A stretch of DNA of 64,000 nt, from contig NW_004624743.1 in assembly GCF_000247695.1 (NCBI RefSeq), positions 4,695,024 through 4,759,023 on the forward strand, given 5' to 3'. Position numbers and translations under genes: made by a program. Origin of the DNA: Heterocephalus glaber (lineage: Eukaryota > Chordata > Mammalia > Rodentia > Bathyergidae). The notes under the pieces are model-generated. The model had not been told where the DNA came from, ran no database searches, and saw nothing but the letters and a program-made list of their open reading frames with translations. Each line of letters opens with the position of its first letter. The stretch's first letter is position 1. This document shows, in pieces, positions 12,230 to 24,790 of this stretch.

Positions 12230-13375
12230 GGTCACCATGGGGATTGGCACGTATGCAGATTGGATCTTAACCCTTTTTGCTTCTCCTCCCCCTCCCACCC
12301 TCATTTTTCCTCCTAATCCCAGTCACCTTCCAACTCCACTAAGTCTGTCTCTCACTTTTCCTATCAAATATCTTAATTTTTTTCTTTATTCATACTTTCA
12401 GTTTCTCCTATAAGAAAAACCATGCGATAATTATCCTTTGTGTCTGATTTACTTCACTTAGCATTATGGTTTCTGTGCGCAACCATCTTTCTAGAAATAA
12501 CTCAGATTTCATCTTCTTTATGGCTGAGCCATACTCCACTCTGCAAACACCACATTTTCTTGATCCATTCATCTGTTTATGAGTATACAGCTGCTTGCAA
12601 GGGGCAGTCAGTGCTGCTATAACCATGGGTGTGCATGGGCCACCATAATATGGTGTCTTCAACTCTTTCGGGAAGATACGTAGAAGGGGAAAGACTGCAT
12701 AACATGGAATTTCTAGTTTTGGTTTTCTGAGGAAGCCCCATGCAGATTTCCATAGTGGTTGCACCAAGTTGCATTCGAAACAGCAAAGTAGAAGGGTTTT
12801 CTTCTCTCCACAGCCTCACCAGCATTTCTTAATACTTGATTTCTTGATGGTAGCCATTCTTTCTGGAGTGAGATGTAATTTCAGTGTTGTTTTAATTTGC
12901 ATTTCTCTAATTGCCAGTGAAGCTGAGCAGTTTTCATGAATCTATTGCCACTTGTAGTTCTTCTGAGAAGCATCTATGCATTTCAACTGGCAATAGTTTG
13001 ATTGGGTCTTTAATTTGGGGGTTTGTGTATTTTTAAATTTCTTTATGTAATATAGATATTAGTCCTCTGTCTGAGATGTAGCTGGCAAATGTCTTTCCCA
13101 TTCTGTCGCTGTCTTTACTCTGGGGGTGTTTCTGTGCCCTTCGCTCTGTTACATTGATCAACACAATTTACAATCACGGTAGCTTTGCAGTGGAACTTGT
13201 AACTTGAAATCCAGGTTTGAGGTGCCTCCCGGTTTACTCTGCTTGCTCAGGACTGCTTTGGCTATTCTGGGTCCCATTTGTTCCCTACATATTTTAGGAT
13301 TTTTTTTCCCTTGCAGAATGCTTTTGGTATGTTGGCTGGAACTAATTCCAACAATAAAAGCAACTGTGTCTGCCC
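12230..13375 (-). mobile_element. L1 3' end (ORF2 C-terminus and 3' UTR), internally deleted
   Basis: On the minus strand 12767-12408 translates to the C-terminal end of L1 ORF2. It shows PLLRIFPKELKT, a YGSAIKKMKSELF stretch and a closing IILSEVNQTQ motif, the usual order before the ORF2 stop. Positions 12400-12240 are the 3' UTR with a pyrimidine-rich plus strand (a polypurine tract in sense). Near 13145 the alignment to L1 jumps and about 300 bp expected between the two parts seem to be missing, after which ORF2 resumes to about 13375. Frameshifts separate the pieces, so the copy is dead and 5'-truncated. Confidence 0.8.
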
Positions 13376-16300
13376 TTCTGGGCACAGATGAATGAGGTGT
13401 GAATAAAGTAAGGTGGGGGCACAGCATAGCACGACCTGCCAAGGGCCTCCTTAGGTTGGTTTCTACCATTATGGTAAAAGCTGACTCCTAAACTTTCTCG
13501 TTCTGCAGGAGAGCCAAGCTCTGTCCTGAGAGACACACTGCTGCTTAACTTTCTTGGGCACCTTCTGCGCATTTCTGTGAACCATTTCAGAGTCTTCCCT
13601 TCTCACCTTTTTGATGTTGAGTTAGTCCTGATTTTTCTGCTACTCTGAGGGTAAGGAGGAAGCCAGTATGTGCAGGGTCATCCCACACACTGGGATTGGA
13701 GACACAAGAAGTGCCTTCAGTGGAAAGTGTTTGCTTTCATGGTGGGCATTCAGTGATCTCAGAAAAGACAAATGCTTAAGTGAAATGCTGCTCTTTCTCC
13801 TGGTTGGTTTTGGAATACTTCACTAGATAAACTTTTTTAAAAAAAGTAATGAAATCTGAAAATGTTTTAAAATAGAAATATTGCTCATAAAATTCCTTTT
13901 TTCCTAAACTTATACTAAGATGTAAGTATATGAAATCATAGAAATGGGTAAGGAGAGATTGATTTTGTAATTTTTACACCAAGAATGTAAAAAGGAAATT
14001 AAAAAATAAATGTTGAAGTTCAGGTATGTAATTCAAAATTTAAAACTAAGCATAGATAGACTTGAGAGATCAGTTTGTTATTTTTTTTCCCTCTGCTTTG
14101 CTGTTAGCTTGAGTCAAATATTTGATTTTCTTTAAAGTTATATAACTTCCTTTTTGAATGATGAACAGCCAGTTATTCTTTCTTTCCTTTGGTCTTCCCT
14201 CCAATAGGGTGAAAGTCCTGACTAAAGACACTGATGGGGATTGCTCTCATCCATGAGCAGTGCATCAGTTACTACATTGATAAGTGCACATAATGTGGAA
14301 AATAATACATTTAATGGAGAAAATATTAAAATTAGACCTTGCTTGACAATCAAGGTGGGTACAAGGCAATCAAGGAGGAAAACAAACTTGCAGCCTGAGT
14401 AATGACAGAGCATCTGAAAAGGAGTAGGAGGGAATATATATTGAGGGAATATATACTGCACGTGTTACTATGACATGTTATGGTAGCGTAACGTGTATCA
14501 CACCTCCCTCCATTCCTTCCTCCTGTCCTCCCTTCCTTACTTCTCCTTCCCCCTTTTCTCTCTTTCTCTCTTCTCTTATTTTTTTTTCATAAAATATTGC
14601 CATGTTCCATCACAATTTCCTTTCCCTGAAGCAATTCAGTAGTACTGAATAGCTACTCAAAAAAACCAAAAGTCGTTTCCTTTGAGAGTTGTTGATGTTT
14701 TCTCTTTTCTTCCTGACAGGAGCATGCAAGAACAGGTATCAAAATAATTCAGGCAATGCACATTGATTTTCAATCTTGATGGTTAATTAGTGGATTGAGT
14801 ATCAACGAGAAGTGTGTAATTATGACTTGTGAAAAGTAAGTCCCTTGCTATGTTCCTTACCTATTATTTAAGCTACAGCACTGGGCTATAATGAGCTCAA
14901 TGTGAGAGCTTCATTTCTTAGCATAATGAATAGGAATCAGATGCAATCGTTTTTGATGCTTCACAGACTTCTATTGAGAATTGCATTTAGCCAGTGATGT
15001 TTTGCTGAGAGCTTTTTGTTAGGGCACTAGAGCTTCTATTATTGAAAGATTTTAGACTCTGGATCATTTTGTATTTATGCTGTTGATAGTAATAATGGCT
15101 ATTGTCATTAAAGTACTCTGCAAGTGACAGTAATTTTATTATTCCTCTTGGTTACAGTTGGAGTTAGAGTTCTCAGGCCCCTGTGGTTATGTTTATAACT
15201 CTCTGGTTTTCTTATGTATGTTCTTTGCAAAATATTCAGTATTTTGACTGCAGGAATAAGATGATGTTTATTTGTCACATAGTGAGTTTATTTCCATAAT
15301 TTCAAGCTTAAAGAAGTGAACTTTAGCTTTTTATCTCTTCTCCACTCAGAGATTTCTACTTTCATACTCAAAAATGGATAAGAGAATGCATAAGCCACCA
15401 CATAGTAAATATTTCTATATTAAAACCAAGAAATATTTCCAGTCTAAAAGAACAAGCCCACTAGGGATTTACCTAGGTATCAAGGATACAGCTTTTATTT
15501 TTTTTCGTAAAAAAAAATAGGAACCTAGGAAGCAGCTATTCCCCCCCCCCAAAAAAAATAATAAAGCAGGTAGCTTTTGGTCAGTACTGGAAAGTAAATC
15601 AAATTTGCTTGGCAAAATTGCTTTTACCCTTCTCACTTCACCCAATCGTAGGCAAATGGTCTTACAATGGAGAAATAATTATATCTGGTGTCAAGATTTT
15701 TTTGACTGATACAAAATTTGCTTTCTAAAATATTTAATATTTTATACCCTCTAAGTGTAAATTAAGTAAGATCTGTAAAATAAATGATCTAAAGAGATAT
15801 TAGGTAAAGAAAAGTATTTTTTTAAAAGTTTTCTTCTTTACCAAAACAAAACTTTTCTTACTTTGACTTTTTATCTCTTCCTACTAATTGTACCAATTGT
15901 AGTGAAAAATTTGTGTGTAAAGTAAGCTGTAAATGGGCAAAACATAAGTTAGGATCTTTATAATGTAAATATGCAAAGTTTAAAGTAAGCAAAAACTGAG
16001 TGTTGGCCTATGGCTGGGAGAAAAAGATTAAATTCCGGAAAGGAGAAGAAAAATATGATGATTAAAGACATAAGAGGCTTTCTTTGACCAAAAGTATTCA
16101 GGATGCAAGAGGGAAGATAAAAGAGAGAGCTTTGGTCATTTTTAATATTAAAGCATTCTAAATAAGTGGGTGCATCTCATACACATGGAAGTTAGGATGT
16201 AGCATCCTCTTTAAATTTGTTTTTAGTTTCCTTCCTTCTATAAATGTAAAATCAGACATGTTCTATTGAGGGGGAGTGTAGCAAGTGGCCACTATAGCCA

Positions 16301-16424
16301 GTCGAAGCGAGATTTACAGAAAGATTTGTGAAATAGAGCCACACTGTTCAGGTGGACACTGACAATTATTTCAGCAAATTCTGAAATTTTGTTCACTCTC
16401 ACCTCCCTCCTATCTCTCATAATG
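13376..16424. other. Mostly unique sequence, no gene recognised
   Basis: No repeat family recognised except the pyrimidine tract listed separately and a C10-A8 run at 15541-15558. The part around 14640-15160 is repeat-free, AT-rich and holds TAAT-type sites such as 'ggttaattagtgg', so it could be conserved non-coding DNA. That cannot be judged from one sequence. Confidence 0.35.
14502..14590 (+). repeat. Pyrimidine-rich tract
   Basis: Almost pure C/T from 'cctccctccattccttcctc' to the T run near 14588. Low-complexity sequence, possibly able to form a triplex. Confidence 0.7.
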
Positions 16425-16640
16425 TACAGAGTCCTCCAAAAAATTTGCATATCAGGAAAAAAGCTTGTATAAATATTTTAATACTAAATATATTGAGATA
16501 TCATGAGAGCAACACAAGTTACGTTTGACCTCAACAATTACAAGAGGTGCTCAGAGTGGTAGCCATGACTTTCCAGATGTTTATCAGTATGGCGAAAGGA
16601 TGAAGTATGTAGTTTTTCTGGCCAACTCTGTGTGTGTACA
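16425..16640 (-). mobile_element. Old DNA-transposon-like end, copy 1
   Basis: Shares its order of blocks with 16925-17133: 'ataaatattttaatac', 'atattgaga.atcatgaga', 'acaagaggtgctca', 'ttccag', 'ctctgtgt'. On the minus strand the block at about 16555-16537 reads EHLL followed by a stop, like the C-terminus of some Tc/mariner-superfamily transposases. Family not named. The two copies are direct repeats 486-487 bp apart. Confidence 0.4.
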
Positions 16641-16924
16641 GAACTACTTGTGGTCATGTATAGGCATACATAATGTATGTGTTGGATACATACACACTAT
16701 GTATTAGAATCAATATGGCTTCGAATTCTCAACTTTTCATGCATAGGGTGTTTTAGCTTTTCTTGTTTATACTTCCATATAAAGTAGGTTAATACTGCTG
16801 ACATTTTCCCATAAGAAAATTAGTTAAAATATTGGACTCCAGCTTAAATTTGTATCTTACTCTCTTTTTCCATATGCATAAATTCTATTGCATAAATGCT
16901 TTTAAAATACTGACTGCCTAAAAT

Positions 16925-17133
16925 TGTATACACAGTTCAGGAAAAGAAAACCCTATAAATATTTTAATACTGAATATATTGAGACATCATGAGATTAATA
17001 CAAATTATGCTTGGCCTCTATAATTACAAGAGGTGCTCACAGTTGTGACCATGAGCTTCCAGAATTTATAAGTTTTCATTTCCTGAAGTGTGTACATGTT
17101 TTTTGTACACTCTGTGTATACTTTAGAAGATAA
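16925..17133 (-). mobile_element. Old DNA-transposon-like end, copy 2
   Basis: Diverged direct repeat of 16425-16640. The minus strand again reads EHLL and a stop near 17042-17024. It could be a second insertion of the same family or a local duplication. No full-length transposase or terminal repeats were found. Confidence 0.4.
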
Positions 17134-20100
17134 AGGAAAAGAAATAATTGTAAATATTTGCTGCTAATTGTGTGCTTGTGTGTGTGCTAACAGAGAGAAG
17201 GATGAGATATAGAAAAGGAAAAAGTGTGAGTGAGTCAAGAGGGGTGCAGAATTCAGGATATAAATCCTATGATTGCAAGAAAATAAACTATTTATTTCAA
17301 ATTCAAACATAGTTTCAGTCCAAAGTATAACCAAATTTCTTAAATATTACCAACCCTAACATAGAAGATTGATTTTTGACCTGCATGAAATAATTTGAGT
17401 GATCTGCTTGAGGGACAGGTTGACTAGGATAAAAATTGTTCTGGAAACTTAATTTCAAAAGCCTCAGTGAGCTCTCTGAAGGTACTAATGTCCCATGACA
17501 GCTTGGGCTGAGAATCTGAATGTATGTACCAGTCTTGCTCAGGCAATTTCCAGTTCATTGATTTCTAGGAAAGAGAAGAAAGTTTAAGAATTTTTAGAGT
17601 ATTTGATAATGGGAAATTTAAATTAAAATCTACCATAAATTTCTTTGGGCGACTGTGAGAATATTTGAAGTGTAAGTTAATATAATATTTCCAAAGCACT
17701 TTAGAGACATTGGGTGCATTTCCACAACTGAACTATATCTGTTATATATATCTGTGTTATATCTGTGTTATATATCTGCATCATTCAAAAATGCTTTCTT
17801 CTCACTTCTGCCTAAGTTGAAACATGTAGCCAGAGATGTGATGTTGGGCAATTAGCAAAATTAAAGTTGATTTAGCTATTTTTGATCCACATAAATATGT
17901 TCCTTAAGAAGCTACTTCCACAGTTTAGAGCCGCAGAATGACTGTTTGGCTACAGAGAAATGTTCCTAGTGATATAAAAATATAGAGACCTGATATTTTT
18001 AAATGGAATGCACAAAATACACTAAATGCTACAGTATACATTAAATGTTTAGATTTAGAATTTTAATAGTTTTTGATGTTATCTAAACTCGACAAGGTTT
18101 ACTGTATTAAGCCAAGGCATTTTAATAGGATTTAAGGCTTGAAATCCATCCTGTTTCAATATATATTTAATTTGACAGTGAAAACCATAAAAAGAATCCA
18201 CACATTTGACATTTATTTTATGTCAAACACACTTAACCTGATTAATCTGCCCATGCATCCAGGCTGACACTAGGTGCTATTTATCTCCTTTATCTCCTTC
18301 CCAAGGTCATTGCCATCCTGGAGTAATAATCTCAGATATCACATTTTCTGTGAGCATGACTTTAATGTAAAAGTCTATTAATCCCTGCTCGGAGCTCACA
18401 TAGCCCACTCTCCAGCACATTTGCACAATATTGAGATTTATTGGAATTCATTCTCTGCCCTCTCAGGAGAGAGCCAACTCCCCAGATTTTGAGTATCTGG
18501 TAGTTGGGAAGCACTCACATTCAGCCAATGTGAGAATGAGCAGTCCAAAGAAGTACACAGATCACTGCCAATGTTGAGGGAACCGTCCTTGGTGTCCTTG
18601 AGGAGTGGATCCTTAGGATGAAGCATCGCATCAAAGATCTCTGACCTTGCAAAGCTGAAGGCTCAGTGAGTTATTTCTTCGTTCTGGTCTTCGCCGTGGA
18701 TGGGGAGAAGGAAGCGCTGGAGGAACCTGTGGGTAGCATTTCAGGACCAGCTAGGAGAGACCGGCTTGGTGCTTCGTGCCTTCTACAGTGGAGACACACA
18801 AAGGTGCGTCCCTGGTTTGGAAAAGAGTGAAGTCTACTTGTGAATCCTGGGTGTGAGGAAAACATGGGGATTTGGAACCTGACAACTTTTTGCTCTGGAA
18901 AAGTCTGGGGCTTTGGGGCTGCCTGCAGATGAAGGAATTTTGCAAGGAAACTAGACAAGGAAGCAAAAGTGCCTGCTGCACCCCTGTTACTACTTTTCTA
19001 TGGGCTGAGAGAATGATTTGGGAGGGAAACCAGGCTTGAGTCTTCTTCAAGTCACTGGCCGCACAGGAATGTGTATTCAGGATACAGGAACCAGCAGTGA
19101 GGCGCTACAGCAGAGCTGCGCATGGAAAGTGGGTGACACTTTTCATGTGGGAGCAGGCACATTTCATGCCAGGCCGGAGGACCCTGGTGGGCACTCGCCA
19201 TGAAGAGAGTGTTTGCTTACAACTGACTCTCATTCCTCTCTTTAAAGAGGAGCTCAATTTCCTGATTTTCAAAAATTATGGTGCTTGATATTTGCTGTAG
19301 TTTAAGAAAAGACACACAATACATTTTTCCAAGAAATAAACTCAAGACAGGCCGGTATTCCAGTAAAGCCAATAACTTGACACTAGCAAGTTGAACAGAG
19401 AAGAACGTTTTGACCATTCCCGTGCAAGGCTTAGACTTGATTGTGTAAGAATTCCTTTTTATGTTGAGAGTCAATGGGTTTCCAAGGAAGTATGACAGAT
19501 GTAGCAGCAGTAATATAAACACTAGGCTATGGTTTGGTGATAATCATAGAATTCAGTTTCTTCAGTTTTTCACTGAAAAGCGTGCTCTGTGTTCAGCTGG
19601 ATTATGTCAGAGCTCCAACGTTTCTACGCCTCACCCACAAGAGGCAGAAGACGAGATGCGTTGCCCTCTCTTTCCAGAGCCATCCATGTTGAAAGAGCAG
19701 AAATTCGATTTGTGAATTACTGTCAGACCTTCCCACAGCTCCTCCCGTGCTGTCCTTCTCCAGGCTGTGCCCAGATCGGTCCCCTCTTCCTGGTCCCCTT
19801 CCCTGTGTGGCCTCCAGCTGCCCAGCCTGGGCACAGTTCCCACCTCACTCTGTGTCCAGGCTTCTCTGGAAGCCTTGCCCTGCGTCACCTGTCACGAGTC
19901 TGTGGCTAGGGTGTGGGATACAGTGTTTTCAGCAGTACATCACCCGGCAGCACAAGTCCTTACTGGATTTTAACAAATAAGGTAACCTTCCAAATGCACC
20001 AAAAAGCATTTCAAATTCAATGGCAAATTACATTTTTGAGTTAAGAGAATTTTTTCTCAGTTGCCTAAAGTGATACTATTCTCTCCCCTAAATAAGAAAC

Positions 20101-21058
20101 TAGAGGGTGTTGAAACTGATAACACATTTATAACAGCACTGCATGAAGCATTCACAATGCAGTCATGTTCCTTATTTAATCAGAAAAGAACGGTTTAGGT
20201 TGGAGAATATTTTAGGACTCTCTCTCTCTCTTAATTTTAAATAAGAAATATTCTGATAGCGTCTTGTTTTCCCTCTGTAAGGAGATACTTAGGGAATAAG
20301 CGAGGTTGAATTTAGCAGGTTCTGCAAAAAGGAAATGGAAAAAAAAATACACAAAAACATTGCTGGCTAATTTGACATAAGATAAAGTTCAATTCACAGA
20401 GTTCTAAATTACTAGACTGTAAAGGGCGCTTTGAAGAAGATTAGAGTTCCACTCCAATTTTTTAAAAGTAAAACTTTAAATTGAATAAACTATTATTTGA
20501 TGGTCAGATTGATATCTTACTAATATAAAGTTACGAGATGGTATTTTAGTCTTCATTATTTCCGTGAGTAAAATTTCATTATAATGGACATTGATACAAT
20601 TGTACCTGAAGTTACATAAAAAATTAGGAAATGATAGAAACCATGAATGGGTTTTCTCTTGTGTAATTGTAGCTCAGAATTGTGAAAACATAAACTGAGT
20701 GAGTGAAATGTGATGATTTCATGAAAGAAAAGGCCAACAGATATTCCAGGAAAAAATCATAACTACTTTTAATATGAAAATGAGACAAAATGGGAGGCTT
20801 CCAATTATGAATATCCTCTATTCACTTATCAATCTTAGCATTGTGAAACCGGACGGTTAATCACCTGATACAATCTTTCTTAGAATATTGTAAAACTTAA
20901 ATACAGAAGAGGCCATAGCCTATAATATTAATCTGTCTCCAAGCAAGTGTTTAATGCTTCAAGAGATGTAAATATTTCCTTTATAAAGTGAAGTCTCTTT
21001 TTATAAGTACCTAAATCACTTGTCCAAAAACTTTTGAATAATGAATCAACTGACAACT
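17134..21058. other. No recognised gene or repeat
   Basis: AT-rich to 18240. 18430-19970 is of more balanced composition with several 60-106 codon frames on both strands, none recognisable. 19700-19900 is C-rich and may be an eroded LINE. A short 'ctgttatat' array lies at 17738-17785. Confidence 0.35.
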
Positions 21059-21262
21059 TCCTCCCTCCCTTCCTTCCTTCCTTCCTGTCATGGTACTGGA
21101 AATCGAACCCAGGATCTTTGCACTAAGCTACATCCTTGGCATAAACCCCTTTATGATTTTTTAAAATTTGAGGCAGAGTCTCACGGAGTTGCTGAATTGC
21201 CCAGGTTGGGCTCCAACTCACCATGTTCTTGCCTCAGCTTCCTGAGTGCTGAGATTATGGGT
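21059..21262 (-). mobile_element. B1/ID composite SINE (B1-dID type) beside a CTTC simple repeat
   Basis: Pyrimidine array (ccttcctt) at about 21060-21088. It is followed by 'ggtactggaaatcgaaccca' and 'actaagctacatcc' (antisense ID half), then 'ttgaggcagagtctcacgga', 'gcccaggttgggctccaact' and 'gcctcagcttcctgagtgct' (antisense 7SL/B1 half). This order is that of the dimeric B1-dID SINEs known from non-murid rodents. Confidence 0.7.
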
Positions 21263-21949
21263 TAAGAACATATTTCAATATCTCAAACAACCATTTACTA
21301 TATCATAAAAATGTTTACAAAAATATCTTTTTTTTTTGATACTCAGAAACTTTTAGAAAATTACTGAGATGTAATTGACATACAATAAACAACACATATG
21401 TGCAAGGTGCAATTTGATGGGATTTCACATATGTGTACAAGTGTGAAGCCATCTCCACAGTTGAGATAGAGAATGGATTCGTCACACCCAAATGCACCTC
21501 TTGGCAATTCCTCTATCCTGTCTCCTCTACCCACCCATCCCTAGGCAACTATGGGTTTATTATTCTGTATCACTACAGACGAGCAAGTAGTTACTATAAA
21601 TGTATATACATGTAATCAGACTGTGTGCACGAATGTTTGCCTGGATTCTTCAACTCAGCACAATTATTTTGTGATTTTCCACGTTAAATGTATCAGTATG
21701 TCTTTATTTTTCTTACTGTGTCGAGGAACTACAGTTTATTCATTTGCCTTTTGATAAGCATTTGGATTGTTTAATTTTGGGATAGTTACAAATAAAACTA
21801 TTAAAGTGTTCTTATACACATATTAATATGAAGTTTTATTCATTTCTCTTGGGTAAACCTCTAAGAATGAAACTATTGTATTATATGGTAGGTATAAATA
21901 GAATTTTCAAGAAATTGTAAAGCTATTTTCTCAAGTGATACTGGCACAA

Positions 21950-22255
21950 CGGAGAGATACTAGGAAGTAGGCAGGTAGGTCTTTCTCAAAGTGGAAAGGC
22001 ATTGAGACGGAGGGAGGAGTTGGACAGACGAAAAAGGAAATTGAGATGTGTTATGTACATGTACCAGCTACACAGGAAATATGAACACTGTGTACTGCAA
22101 ACATGCACAGAAAGAAAAGGAGCAAGATCAGGAGGTGGGTGGAGGGAGAGGAAGAAAGGAGATGAACCAAAGGAATTAAGATAAAGTACATATACTTACC
22201 AACTGCGCCTAAAGAATGTAAACGCTATGTGCTGCACCTATGGACTGATATTATG
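21950..22255 (+). mobile_element. Bipartite L1-3'-tail-like repeat
   Basis: Two successive halves, each a purine-rich part followed by a block of the type 'gtacatgtaccagctacaca...gtgtactgcaaa'. The second half carries 'acttaccaactgcgcc...atgtaaacgctatgtgctgca'. Related copies lie at 27290-27505, 38860-39005 and 48985-49435. The purine-rich-then-A-rich layout suggests 5'-truncated L1 3' UTRs. Confidence 0.5.
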
Positions 22256-22644
22256 AAGTTCTCAGTTACACAGTATTCTCCCCGTCACTTTAGACAGTCG
22301 GCTTTTAAAGCTTTAGTCATTAAAAAACACGTGTACTAGACTCCGATTGAGGTTTTAATGTATGTTTCCCTATGAATTAATAATTTGAACATCTTTTTAT
22401 TTGCTTTTAGTAATTTAATTTGCCTTGGTAATGTGGATGTTCAAATATTTTCATGGATTTTGTTCATTTTTAATTATTTTTTATCTTAGTGTACTTTGAA
22501 AATTCTTCACATAGCCTGGAAACAAGTTCCTTACAAGAATTTAAAAATATTTTGTATCAGTATTTGGTTTGTCTTTTATTCATTTACGATGTCTTTCAAG
22601 AAAAGAAATTTTAAATTCTGATGAAGAAAATACTACAGCTTGCT

Positions 22645-22740
22645 TTTATGGCTTGTGCTCAGGTTGGGCTCGCACCTGAGACTCTCCTGCTGCAGCCTGC
22701 CAAGTGGATCACAGACGCATGCCACCATACCTGGCTCACT
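22645..22740 (-). mobile_element. B1-type SINE fragment
   Basis: Antisense 7SL/B1-like text: 'gctcaggttgggctcgcacc', 'ctcctgctgcagcctgccaa', 'catgccaccatacctggctc'. Diverged and lodged in the old L1. Confidence 0.6.
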
Positions 22741-22829
22741 GTCCTTTCAAAGAAGTCTTTGTCTTTACTCAAATTCAAATAACAAAGGCTTTCTTTTATG
22801 TCTCATGCTGGAATTTTACACTGTCCAGG

Positions 22830-22975
22830 CTTATTTGTTTGTTTGTTTTGTCTTTGTTTTTTGTGACATGGCCTTGTTGTGTAGCCCAGGCCAGCCCTAA
22901 ACTCATGGTAATTCTCCTGCCTCACCTGCTCAAGTGCTGGGATTGCAGACATGTGCCATCATGCATCACTTGTGG
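22830..22975 (-). mobile_element. B1-type SINE
   Basis: A TTTG-rich left end (antisense tail), then 'ttgttgtgtagcccaggcca', 'ctcctgcctcacctgctcaa' and 'gtgctgggattgcagacatg' in the antisense B1 order. It splits the old L1. Confidence 0.75.
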
Positions 22976-23740
22976 ATTCATTTTTAACTTTGAGTTAAAC
23001 TCTCTGTGGATGGAAACATGATGTGTCATTCTTTTTTTAGCATATGGATTTCTAGTTGTTCCAGTATTTGGTAAAGTGGAGATCTTTTTACCAAAACTTA
23101 TCTTTGCACTGTTGTTAAAATGAGTTGACTGCATTTGTGTGGGCTGACTTCTGTATTAATATATTTCACTAGTATACTTGCCTATCTTTGTACCAATATC
23201 ACATTAATTTGACCTTGTCACTTTTCAGTTTGTATCATGTGATGTTAGTCTTCAAAATTTGTCTTCTTCTTTTGAACCATGGCAATTACTTGTATTGCCA
23301 TATGAGATTTCTTGTCAATTTCCCAATTTCTACATTAAGAGTGTTCCAGAGATCGGTATATTGTTGAATCTACTGCTGAATATGAGAGAACTGATATCTT
23401 AATATTGAGTACTTCAACTCATGAGCATGATATATATTTACCTAAATTATTGTGTAAATTTTTAAATTTCTCTCAGAAGCACTTCATTGTTTTCATACAG
23501 AGGATTTTTTTCACATATTTTGTTAGATTTGTTGCAAATATTTTATGATTTTGATACCTTTTCAAAGTATTATATAGTGTTTATTTTCAATTATTAAATG
23601 TTACTATTTAGAACAGCATTTAATTTTTGTAATTTGTCTGTTATCTTTAATTTACCTGCAAATGCTGGCAAAATTCATTTATTAATTCCAATAGCTGGAA
23701 ATTTTAGGTTCTAACATGGGTTTATGGTTTGTGCTAAGAG

Positions 23741-24619
23741 TTGTTTTAAAATTTTTATGGCTAGCGGCAACTTATTCTATTGGGAAGTAATTATATAGAA
23801 AGGTTTTTTGTTTTAAACAAGATCTTCAGAAAGGCAGAAAGCACATAAAAAGTAAATATTGGGTTTTTTTGTCAAACAAAATTTAACAATTCAACCTTTA
23901 ATTGAAAAGTCTAAATTATCTTTACATGGCACAGATAATCTGAAAGAATTTCTACAACGGACATCAGTTCTCCACCATGGCAGTTTCAGGGTCACTACAT
24001 AGTAAACGTAGTAAAGAATGAGTAGATTTCTTTCTCATGAATCTAGAGTAATTCTAGCTATGCACCATCATTGGGAAAAATGAAAAAAAAAATTCTTGTG
24101 TTTTGTGGTTCAGTTGGTGAATCTCCTTGAAGGAGCTGTAGAGTCTTAAAGTAAAAAGCTAATTAAGTTAACCTCACTTGAAAGGCCTATTTGATTTTTG
24201 TTTCAGTTCTGGTGTTTCTACTCTTGCCAAATATTTTGATGTTTGTACATCTCATTTGTTGAGGTTGATTCTGAAGACACTACATTCATTAATTATATAT
24301 AAAAAGTAGAAATTGTATTTCTTCCTCATCCTTTAATGAGGTATCTATTTCTCCAAATTTTGTTTTATTCTGAGTTCAAAAAGATTTTCAAAATCTATTA
24401 ATAAAATACCGATTCATTGACGAATAGCAGTAGTGTGGACTGATTTTTATGTACACACCTTATGGGCACATCTGCGATCTTGTCCTTGTTATGGATCCTT
24501 ATTTGTCACTCATTCCCTTCTTTTCCTTTGTTTTGAATTTAAAGCGAATTTCCTGGAAAATGCAAGATGTCGTAAGGCCTAATTTTCTTTTTCTTTTGTG
24601 TTTTGTCAGCAAAATACAT
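23741..24619. other. No recognised feature
   Basis: AT-rich sequence. It may include further eroded L1, but I cannot anchor it. Confidence 0.35.
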
Positions 24620-24790
24620 TAAAAGCACTGGCTCCATAGATAAAATGACGAGATTTAATCCTGGCGCGAGTGCTCAGCTGTTCAATCTTGAGCAGGATGC
24701 GGACCTCTTCTTGCTTCCGTTCCATCATCTCACAGTGTTATAGTAATTATATGTGGCGAACCAAGTGCTGGGCTAATAGCTAAAATATTT
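24620..24790 (+). mobile_element. MIR relic
   Basis: Blocks in MIR order: 'gcactggctccatagat', 'aatcctggc', 'ctcagctgttcaatcttgag', 'ttccatcatct' and 'caagtgctgggc'. Diverged. Confidence 0.5.

Larger units (their letters stand above)
21340..23740 (-). mobile_element. Old L1 (L1M-like), nested by three younger insertions
   Basis: Positions 21355-21945 match the L1M 3' end in reverse ('gagatgtaattgacatacaa', '...gggatagttacaaataaaac'). The element resumes at about 22330-22640, 22742-22800 and 22976-23740, following ORF2 towards its 5' end. Breaks are filled by an L1-like tail (about 21950-22255) and two B1-type SINEs (22645-22740 and 22830-22975). Stops in all frames make it a fossil. The nesting gives relative ages: L1M first, the tail and SINEs later. 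Confidence 0.75.

Noticed and set aside
15541..15558. C10 followed by A8 as a functional tract
   Set aside because: A short homopolymer pair, prone to sequencing error; no context.
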